Assembly (NCBI GenBank): GCA_002314435.1
Contig: DCFV01000194.1
Coordinates: 14,892-21,989 of the forward strand
From: Acidobacteriaceae bacterium UBA1795
Lineage (GTDB): Bacteria; Acidobacteriota; Terriglobia; Terriglobales; Acidobacteriaceae
DNA length: 7,098 nucleotides
Direction: 5' to 3'
Part shown: piece by piece, positions 1 to 4,801 of the stretch
Layout of the letters: the number at the start of each line of letters is the position of its first letter
Position numbering within the stretch: position 1 is the first letter of the stretch
Translations under genes and position numbers: made by a program
The notes under the pieces: generated by a model
What the model was told of the DNA's origin: nothing
Database searches by the model: none
The model's input: only the letters and a program-made list of their open reading frames with translations

Positions 1-255
1 ACCGAGGGCAAACTGGCAGTAAGCATCACCGACCATGGCGCCGGCATCCCAGCCGACGTGCTGCCGCGCATCTTTGAACCCTTCTTCACCACCAAGCCGC
101 AGGGTTCGGGCACAGGGCTGGGCCTGGAGATCGTGCACCGCATCGTGACGCAGAAGTTTGGCGGAACGATCGACGTCACGTCTGCCCCTGGGCAGACGCG
201 CTTTACGGTGCGTCTGCCTTTGGTGGCCACGGCTGCTACGGAGCCGCCGAAGTAA
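1..255 (+). CDS. Sensor histidine kinase, C-terminal fragment (HATPase_c domain)
   Basis: The reading frame is open from base 1 and stops at TAA 253-255, so only the last 84 residues are present. They form the second half of a GHKL/HATPase_c ATP-binding domain. The G1 box DHGAGIP is at residues 11-17, the F box IFEPFFTT at 24-31, and the G2 box GSGTGLGLEIV at 35-45. The usual closing strands follow (GGTIDVTS, RFTVRLPL). In this family the domain binds ATP and phosphorylates a conserved histidine in the dimerisation domain, which then passes the phosphate to a response regulator. The N box, the phospho-acceptor His and any sensor domain are upstream and not visible, so the signal and partner cannot be named. 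The protein ends with a short Ala/Thr/Pro tail. It is separated by 167 bases from the next gene, so it need not be in the same transcript. The internal ATG at 58 is not a start. The family call is firm; the subtype is unknown. Confidence 0.93.
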   Translation, partial: TEGKLAVSITDHGAGIPADVLPRIFEPFFTTKPQGSGTGLGLEIVHRIVTQKFGGTIDVTSAPGQTRFTVRLPLVATAATEPPK

Positions 256-313
256 CACTGGACTTCCTTCTTTGCCGCGTATTCCTGTCCCCTTCCCTTC
301 AGGCGTAGCCCGC

Positions 314-345
314 CCATTCCCATTCCGTACGTGCGGTTCCATTCC
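314..345 (+). repeat. Three copies of CCATTCC in the spacer before the PAS-GGDEF gene
   Basis: CCATTCC occurs at 314-320, 320-326 and 339-345. The last two copies extend to CCATTCCG and start 19 bases apart, close to two helical turns. They lie in the 256-422 spacer, which holds no gene and no clear -35/-10 pair that I can identify. Same-face spacing is compatible with a regulator binding the two sites, but nothing else supports that. In GC-rich DNA a seven-base motif repeated in a pyrimidine-rich stretch may be chance. Confidence 0.3.
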
Positions 346-422
346 GCATTTGTTGCGCGCGATCCTGTGCCAGAAATGAAGTTGCTCCTCCGCCTGCCGA
401 TGTAAGGAGAGGAAGGGAGTCT

Positions 423-755
423 ATGGCCGATCGCAGAGAACTGATGGAAGCCGCTCTCGACAGCTATCCGGAGGGCATCGCGCTCATGGACGCCGATGGA
501 AATGTGGTCTTCTGGAACCGCGCTGCCGAATCCATCAGCGGGTTTCTCAGCATAGAAACTGTAGGCGGTCCCGCGCCTTGGGCCGCTGAGTCACTGCTGG
601 AGTCAGGCAGCACCGATGACGCGCGCGATGGCCATAGGCGCACGGAGCACGGCGTGCTGGTGCGTGCGCTGCACAAGCAGGGTACCGACCTGACACCGCA
701 CTGGTGCGGACGCGGGTCTTACGCGACGGGCTCGGCACGCGCATCGGCAGCGTAG
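423..755 (+). CDS. PAS-domain N-terminal part of a frame-disrupted PAS-GGDEF protein
   Basis: The ATG at 423 follows a purine-rich ribosome-binding stretch (404-419, containing AAGGAG, GAGG and GGGAG), which fixes the start. The first 90 or so residues read as a PAS sensor domain: EGIALMDADGNVVFWNRAAE at 17-36 is the classic first PAS strand pair and helix, and HKQGTDLT at 84-91 begins the late strand region. PAS domains sense small ligands, redox state or light, or mediate dimerisation; no cofactor-binding residue is evident here. After residue 91 the frame turns into low-complexity Gly/Ser/Ala sequence and stops at TAG 753-755. Meanwhile the missing PAS end (VRTRVLRDGLGTRIGSVVAF) appears in the +2-shifted frame from 704. 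The natural product was therefore almost certainly a single protein of about 295 residues spanning 423-1312. As written, this frame gives a 110-residue truncated PAS protein. No transmembrane segment or signal peptide is seen, so it would be cytoplasmic. Confidence 0.75.
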   Translation: MADRRELMEAALDSYPEGIALMDADGNVVFWNRAAESISGFLSIETVGGPAPWAAESLLESGSTDDARDGHRRTEHGVLVRALHKQGTDLTPHWCGRGSYATGSARASAA

Positions 756-1312
756 TCGCCTTTCGCGAAGCCGAGCCGCGGGACGCACTACCTCACGGCA
801 CAGTAACGCCGGACTCCGATGCAGTGGACGCACAAGCACGAGTGGAAGAGCGCGTGGAAGAGCTCTTTAACGACTGCAAATACCGCGATCTGCCATTCGG
901 CCTGCTGTGGATCAGCGTCGACCAGGCCGAAGATCTGCGCAAGACCCACGGAACGCGCGCCTGCGAGGCCATGCTGGAGCGCGTGGAACGCAGACTGACC
1001 AACGGACTGCGGCTCAACGAAGAGATGGGACGCTGGGGCGACGACGAGTTCCTGGTGATTGCGTATGAGCCCTGTGGAGAAGTGCTAGAGGCTCACGCGC
1101 AGTCCCTCGCCGGGCTTGCTCGCACCGCTGACTTCCGCTGGTGGGGCGACCGGGTATCGCTCACCGTGAGCATCGGCGCTGCGCATGCCGAGCGCGGCGA
1201 ATCTCTGTCGGGCTTGCTGGAGCGGGCGCAGTCTGCCCTGCACTCGAGCATGCACGAGGGCGGAAACCACATCACTTTGGCCTCAGGGAGGCATGCATGT
1301 TTGCCATCGTAG
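704..1312 (+). CDS. GGDEF-domain C-terminal part of the PAS-GGDEF protein; probably catalytically degenerate
   Basis: This frame opens with the end of the PAS domain (residues 1-21), then has a charged linker (about 40-57, ARVEERVEELF) and a GGDEF domain (about 62-195). The signature is WGDDEF at 111-116, so the second Gly of GGDEF is Asp. Aligned to the diguanylate cyclase PleD, the first metal-binding Asp is Ser71, the guanine-contacting Asn is Arg79, and the inhibitory-site RxxD is RLNE (103-106). The domain end is normal: VSLTVSIGAA at 151-160 and ALHSSMHEGGNHI at 178-190. In the family GGDEF domains condense two GTP into cyclic di-GMP; with these changes I infer little or no activity, leaving a regulatory or nucleotide-binding role possible. 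The GTG at 704 has no ribosome-binding site and lies mid-PAS, so it is not a natural start; the reading belongs to the gene beginning at 423. The stop at 1310-1312 lies inside motA (16-base overlap), consistent with co-transcription. Confidence 0.85.
   Translation: MRTRVLRDGLGTRIGSVVAFREAEPRDALPHGTVTPDSDAVDAQARVEERVEELFNDCKYRDLPFGLLWISVDQAEDLRKTHGTRACEAMLERVERRLTNGLRLNEEMGRWGDDEFLVIAYEPCGEVLEAHAQSLAGLARTADFRWWGDRVSLTVSIGAAHAERGESLSGLLERAQSALHSSMHEGGNHITLASGRHACLPS
1285..1291 (+). promoter_or_regulatory. Ribosome-binding site of motA (AGGGAGG)
   Basis: AGGGAGG ends five bases before the ATG at 1297 and decides the motA start. The same frame is open back to 1141 and beyond, but that extension overlaps the conserved GGDEF coding sequence and does not look like MotA. 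Starting at 1297 gives a protein whose key residues fall at the E. coli MotA positions. The site lies within the GGDEF reading frame, so translation of the two genes may be coupled. Confidence 0.85.
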
Positions 1313-2175
1313 GAATCTTGGTTGTCTTCGGAGCCGTGATCGGTGGCTTCGTGTTGGAGAAGGGCCATTTGGAAGTGTTGATGCAGCCGGCCGAGTTGCT
1401 AATCATCGGCGGAGCGGCCCTCGGCACGCTGTTGGCGGGCAATCCGATGCACATTCTCAAAGGCATCGCGGGCGGAGTACTAGGCGTTTTGAAGGGTTCA
1501 AAACTGAACCGGGCGCGCTACCTGAACACGCTCAGGATGATGTACCGGTTTCTGAACAAGGTGCGCAGAGAGGGTCTACTGAGCGTGGAACAGGACGTGG
1601 AAAAGCCACAGGAAAGCTCCATCTTCAAAAGCTTCCCAGACTTTCTGAGCGACTCACACGCCACGGACTTTGTGTGCGACACGCTGCGCATGGCCATCAC
1701 GGGCGGCGTGGAGCCGTTCGACATGGACCAGATGATGGAACTCGACATGGAAGTGCACCACCGTGAGTCGGCCCTGCCTGTGAGCGCTCTTTCCACCATG
1801 GCAGACGCGCTGCCGGGTCTGGGCATCGTGGCCGCGGTGCTGGGCGTAGTGATCACCATGGGCGCGCTGGGCGGACCGCCAGAGGTAATCGGCCACAAGG
1901 TAGCGTCAGCGCTGGTGGGAACATTTTTGGGCATTCTGCTGTGCTATGGCGTGGCCGGACCGCTGGCCGCCAACATGACGAAGATCGCCGAGGAGCATAA
2001 CGCCTATCTGCACGTCCTGCGCGTGATACTGCTGTCGTTTCTGAAAGGCGCGGCGCCCATGATCGCCATTGAGATGGGGCGGAGGGCGATTCCGGCGCAC
2101 GTGCGGCCCAGCTTTGACGAGATGGAGAAGGGATGCAAGGGCCAGCCCGCCGGAGAAGCTGCAGCGGCCGCTTAG
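1297..2175 (+). CDS. motA: Flagellar motor stator protein MotA
   Basis: A 292-residue inner-membrane protein of the MotA/TolQ/ExbB family, close to the 295 residues of E. coli MotA. With MotB it forms the stator that conducts ions and turns the flagellar rotor. Four membrane segments are visible: about 1-20, 33-50, 171-192 and 202-224. The cytoplasmic loop between segments 2 and 3 carries the rotor-contacting charges Arg90 and Glu98 (VRREGLLSVEQDVEKP). Pro173 (DALPGLGIVAAVLG) and Pro222 (AGPLA) flank the ion channel. All four fall at exactly the E. coli residue numbers, so this is the E. coli-like (MotA1) type rather than the shorter Bacillus/PomA-like type, and probably proton-driven (inference). 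The tail after about residue 275 is variable and ends in a run of alanines. motB follows after 72 bases, and the start overlaps the GGDEF gene by 16 bases, pointing to one operon. The flagellar structural genes are not in the window, which is common for stator genes. Confidence 0.96.
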   Translation: MFAIVGILVVFGAVIGGFVLEKGHLEVLMQPAELLIIGGAALGTLLAGNPMHILKGIAGGVLGVLKGSKLNRARYLNTLRMMYRFLNKVRREGLLSVEQDVEKPQESSIFKSFPDFLSDSHATDFVCDTLRMAITGGVEPFDMDQMMELDMEVHHRESALPVSALSTMADALPGLGIVAAVLGVVITMGALGGPPEVIGHKVASALVGTFLGILLCYGVAGPLAANMTKIAEEHNAYLHVLRVILLSFLKGAAPMIAIEMGRRAIPAHVRPSFDEMEKGCKGQPAGEAAAAA

Positions 2176-2181
2176 CCTCCA

Positions 2182-2193
2182 CGCCGCGCGGCG
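2182..2193. repeat. 12-base perfect palindrome in the motA-motB spacer
   Basis: CGCCGCGCGGCG is its own reverse complement and lies seven bases after the motA stop. A second small inverted repeat, CATGC-T-GCATG at 2222-2232, ends where the motB ribosome-binding site begins. Neither is followed by a T-run, so neither is an intrinsic terminator. The first could form a short RNA hairpin affecting transcript stability or motA:motB ratio, but in GC-rich DNA such palindromes are common, and no function is demonstrated. Confidence 0.35.
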
Positions 2194-2247
2194 AAGGCGA
2201 GTCTGCTCAACCAAGGGCCCGCATGCTGCATGAGGGAGTGAAACGAG

Positions 2248-3027
2248 ATGGCCGCCAAGGCGCCGATCATCGTAATCAAGAAGAAGGGCAGCCACGCCGG
2301 CCATCATGGCGGTGCGTGGAAAGTGGCCTATGCCGACTTCGTGACTGCGTTGATGGCGCTGTTTATTGTGCTATGGCTGATGAACTCCAGCGAGAAGGTG
2401 AAGAAGGCTGTGGCCGGATATTTCAATGACCCCATGGGCACAGGGTTGTTGCTGGGCACAACAGTAACTGGCACTGGCGAAAGCACCCCGGTGGGCACCC
2501 GGCAGGATCTCGAAAAGCTGAAGGAAAAGCTGGAGCAGCAGATCCAGGCCAACCCTGAATTGAAGAAGCTCTCCAAGCAGATCGAGATCACTGTCACGCC
2601 GGAGGGTCTCCGCATTGAGTTGATCGAGGATAAGAACGGCACGTTCTACGAGAGCGGCAGTGCACACCTGAGCAGCAAAGGGCAGGACCTTCTGGCACTG
2701 TTGGCGACAGAACTGAAGAAACTGCCTAACAACCTCCTGATCGAAGGCCATACGGACGCGACCAAGTACTCGCAGGACGCAAACTACAGCAACTGGGAGC
2801 TATCCGCGGATCGCGCAAACTCCGCGCGGCGGTTGCTACAGGCCGATGGTGTGCGCGACAACCAGGTGACGCAGGTGCGCGGGTACGCCGACCAGTTGCT
2901 GCGCGTAACAGACAATCCCTATGATCCGTCGAACCGGCGCATCTCCATCCTGGTGAAGAATCAGCTGAGCCAGCTGCCGGACCTAAAAGGCACCGCAATG
3001 GTGGACGGGCCGGAAGCGGCGAAATGA
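2248..3027 (+). CDS. motB: Flagellar motor stator protein MotB (OmpA-type peptidoglycan anchor)
   Basis: A 259-residue partner of MotA. A short, basic, His/Gly-rich cytoplasmic N-terminus (1-22) leads into one membrane helix, about 26-45. It carries the ion-accepting aspartate Asp30 in AYADFVTALMALFIVLWLM, equivalent to Asp32 of E. coli. Residues about 50-63 (VKKAVAGYFNDPMG) match the plug segment that keeps unassembled stators closed. A charged, probably coiled linker (86-112) follows, and then an OmpA-like peptidoglycan-binding domain (about 119-238) with IEGHTD at 165-170, NWELSADRA at 182-190 and NRRISI at 229-234. Asp188 and Arg230/231 are the expected peptidoglycan contacts. The C-terminus is shorter than that of E. 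coli MotB (308 residues). The start is supported by GAGGGAG at 2232-2238, nine bases upstream. It lies 72 bases after motA on the same strand, so the pair is co-transcribed. Membrane-anchored, with most of the chain in the periplasm. Confidence 0.95.
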   Translation: MAAKAPIIVIKKKGSHAGHHGGAWKVAYADFVTALMALFIVLWLMNSSEKVKKAVAGYFNDPMGTGLLLGTTVTGTGESTPVGTRQDLEKLKEKLEQQIQANPELKKLSKQIEITVTPEGLRIELIEDKNGTFYESGSAHLSSKGQDLLALLATELKKLPNNLLIEGHTDATKYSQDANYSNWELSADRANSARRLLQADGVRDNQVTQVRGYADQLLRVTDNPYDPSNRRISILVKNQLSQLPDLKGTAMVDGPEAAK

Positions 3028-3032
3028 TGGAC

Positions 3033-3061
3033 TTGCGCCGATCCCGGCGGAATAGTGTACT
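3033..3061 (+). promoter_or_regulatory. Possible weak sigma-70-type promoter for araB
   Basis: TTGCGC (3033-3038) and TGTACT (3056-3061) are separated by 17 bases and match the -35 and -10 consensus at 3 and 4 of 6 positions. Transcription would begin near 3068, just upstream of the operator-like site and the araB ribosome-binding site, which is a sensible arrangement. The match is poor enough to arise by chance. A five-base-pair GC hairpin (3036-3049) overlaps it but lacks a T-run, so it is not a convincing motB terminator. Confidence 0.22.
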
Positions 3062-3073
3062 CTTGTGGGCAAA

Positions 3074-3090
3074 TGGGAAAGCGTTTACTT
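3074..3090. promoter_or_regulatory. LacI/CcpA-family-like operator upstream of araB
   Basis: The stretch TGGGAAAGCGTTTACTT contains an AARCG core followed by TTTAC. It matches the cre-type consensus TGNAARCGNWWWCA at 12 of 14 positions when 3076-3089 is aligned. LacI-family regulators bind such central-CG, AT-flanked pseudo-palindromes. It ends directly at the GGAGG ribosome-binding site of araB (3091-3095), 14 bases before the start codon, where a bound repressor would block transcription or initiation. Sugar-responsive repression of a ribulokinase gene is biologically plausible. The regulator is not in the window, and the palindrome is imperfect on its outer bases. Confidence 0.4.
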
Positions 3091-3104
3091 GGAGGCTTTG
3101 AATC

Positions 3105-4688
3105 ATGACAGTTGTTGCCGGCGTCGATTTCGGCACTTTGAGCGTGCGCGTTACCCTGGTGGACAGCAAGAGCGGACCCATTGGCACCGCATCGGCCTCC
3201 TACCCTCTGCATCGCCGCCGCGAAGACCCCAACTTTGCCACCCAGTCGCACGCGGACCAGATGAATGCCCTGGCTGAAGCGACACGCGAAGTGCTGCGCA
3301 CCACCGGAATTGACGGCAGCGCAGTCGCCTCCATCGCGCTCGACACCACCGGTTCCAGCGTGATCCCGGTGGGCGAAAATCTCGAGCCACTCGACGACTA
3401 CTACCTTTGGTGCGACCATCGCGCGCACAGAGAAGCCGAGGAGATTACGGCCAAGGCGCACGCGCTCAAGTTCGAGGGCATTGACTGGTGCGGCGGCGTC
3501 TACTCCCACGAGTGGGGCTTTGCCAAGCTGCTGCACTGGCTGCGCAACAATCCCGACAAACGCGACCGCTTCGTAACTGCGCTCGAACACTGCGACATGG
3601 TAGCCGCCACGCTATCGGGGGTAAAGACAGTGAACGCGCTCAAGCGCAGCATCTGCGCCATGGGCCACAAGTGGATGTGGAATCCGAAGTGGAACGGTTT
3701 GCCGCCGGAGGAGTTTCTGGTCGCCGTAGATCCGCTGCTGGCCGGCGTGCGTGCCAAGCTGGGCGGCGAATATCTCACCAGCGACCATCTCGCCGGGCAT
3801 CTCTCTCCCGAGTGGGCTGAGAAGCTGGGCCTGAAGACCGGAATTCCGATTCCGGTGGGCGCATTTGATGCGCACTGGGACGCGATTGGTTCGAACTGTG
3901 CCGAGGGCGACGTGGTCAACGTCGTCGGCACCTCGACGTGCATCATCGCCATGGCGCGCAAGGCAGAGTTGGTTCCGGGCGTGTGCGGCGTGGTCCCTGG
4001 CAGCGTGCATCCCACATACACGGGCATTGAGGCTGGTCTTTCGGCAACGGGAGACATCTTTGAAGCCATCGCGCGGCGCGCACAAACCACCGTCGCCGAG
4101 CTTTCAAAGGGACTCGATGCATACAAAGCGGGCCAGACCGGCCTGCTGCGCCTGAGTTGGGACAACGGTGACCGTACCGTGCTCGTGAACCCCGAACTGG
4201 GCGGCGTCACGCTGGGCTGGAACATGATTCACACAGCGCAGGACGAGTTGTTTGCGGCCATCGAGGGCACTGCCTTCCACACCCGCATCATTCTGGAGCG
4301 CATGGCCGAGCACGGTGTGCGCGTGGACCGCGTGATCAACGCAGGCGGCATCCCGCAGAAGAACGAAGTCCTGAACCGCGTGTACGCGAACGTGCTGAAT
4401 AAGCCGGTGCTGGTGCCCGCGGGCATCCCCACCAGCCTGGGCTCTGGCATCTTCGCGCTGCTGGCGGCGGGTGCGTATAAGTCGATTGAAGAGGCGCAGG
4501 CAGCGGTATGCCTGCCGTTACGCACCATCGAACCCGACCCGAATGCAGCCTCTGTGTATGAGCAACTCTACAAGCTCTATCGCGATGTGTACTTTGCACT
4601 GGGACGACGCGATGCGGCACCGGTGGCGCTCGGCCGCGTGTTGCCTGAGTTACGCAAGATAGCTGCAGCGGCGCACACCCAGGGTTGA
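3105..4688 (+). CDS. araB: L-ribulokinase
   Basis: A 527-residue FGGY-family carbohydrate kinase that phosphorylates L-ribulose to L-ribulose 5-phosphate using ATP, the second step of L-arabinose breakdown in the cytoplasm. The N-terminal domain begins with GVDFGT (6-11), the phosphate-binding Asp loop. DTTGSS is at 80-85, LWCDHRA at 101-107 (LWKDHTA in E. coli) and GGVYSHEW at 130-137, with AMGHKWMWNPKWNGLP at 185-200 specific to ribulokinases. GAFDAHWDAIG at 252-262 carries the catalytic base Asp255. The C-terminal ATP domain has VVGTSTC (273-279), GIEAGLSATGDIF (307-319), TAFHTR (389-394) and NAGGIPQKN (412-420). It is about 40 residues shorter than E. coli AraB (566), with the missing parts in loops. 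The ATG has GGAGG nine bases upstream. No araA or araD lies beside it, so the rest of the pathway must be elsewhere. Other FGGY sugars such as xylulose or ribitol are less likely given the GHK-W segment. Confidence 0.93.
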   Translation: MTVVAGVDFGTLSVRVTLVDSKSGPIGTASASYPLHRRREDPNFATQSHADQMNALAEATREVLRTTGIDGSAVASIALDTTGSSVIPVGENLEPLDDYYLWCDHRAHREAEEITAKAHALKFEGIDWCGGVYSHEWGFAKLLHWLRNNPDKRDRFVTALEHCDMVAATLSGVKTVNALKRSICAMGHKWMWNPKWNGLPPEEFLVAVDPLLAGVRAKLGGEYLTSDHLAGHLSPEWAEKLGLKTGIPIPVGAFDAHWDAIGSNCAEGDVVNVVGTSTCIIAMARKAELVPGVCGVVPGSVHPTYTGIEAGLSATGDIFEAIARRAQTTVAELSKGLDAYKAGQTGLLRLSWDNGDRTVLVNPELGGVTLGWNMIHTAQDELFAAIEGTAFHTRIILERMAEHGVRVDRVINAGGIPQKNEVLNRVYANVLNKPVLVPAGIPTSLGSGIFALLAAGAYKSIEEAQAAVCLPLRTIEPDPNAASVYEQLYKLYRDVYFALGRRDAAPVALGRVLPELRKIAAAAHTQG

Positions 4689-4792
4689 TAGGTACATCAG
4701 GGAGCGGGCGCGCGGCGGTAACTCACCCGTTGTGCCCCTCTCTTGCGCATCGCCGGAGCGCGGTTTACCGTGGTCACAATCCAGTTCCACTT

Positions 4793-4797
4793 GGGAG
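4793..4797 (+). promoter_or_regulatory. Ribosome-binding site for the GTG-started transglutaminase-like gene
   Basis: GGGAG lies four bases before the GTG at 4802, slightly closer than usual. It supports GTG as the start rather than the in-frame ATGs at 4847 and 4850. Only the GTG start yields a complete signal peptide with a basic N-terminal region; the ATGs fall inside its hydrophobic core and have no ribosome-binding site at a suitable distance. Confidence 0.6.
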
Positions 4798-4801
4798 CCT
4801 T

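Noticed and set aside
350..381. Possible promoter or sigma-54 site before the PAS-GGDEF gene
   Set aside because: TTGCGC at 353-358 has no acceptable -10 at 16-18 bases, and the reverse-strand TGGCAC lacks the TTGC element at the right distance.
681..706. Programmed ribosomal frameshift joining PAS and GGDEF
   Set aside because: No slippery heptamer or strong downstream stem is evident, and a simple AC duplication explains the break.
1141..1296. N-terminal extension of motA to the start at 1141
   Set aside because: The extension overlaps the conserved GGDEF sequence in another frame and has no MotA-like content. The ATG at 1297 has a strong ribosome-binding site and gives E. coli residue numbering.
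3036..3049. Hairpin CGCCG-ATCC-CGGCG as a terminator for motB
   Set aside because: The stem is only five base pairs and no T-run follows, so it does not qualify as an intrinsic terminator.
2961..3590. Open frame on the - strand (209 residues) across the motB-araB junction
   Set aside because: It spans the end of motB, the spacer and the start of araB, both well supported on the + strand, and has no family features.
3500..4225. Open frame on the - strand (241 residues) inside araB
   Set aside because: It is low-complexity, Ser/Pro-rich, and antisense to strongly conserved ribulokinase motifs.
4689..4801. Terminator or promoter between araB and the transglutaminase-like gene
   Set aside because: GC-rich partial inverted repeats are present but imperfect and without a T-run. 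TTGCGC at 4743-4748 is followed at 17 bases only by TACCGT, too weak to call.
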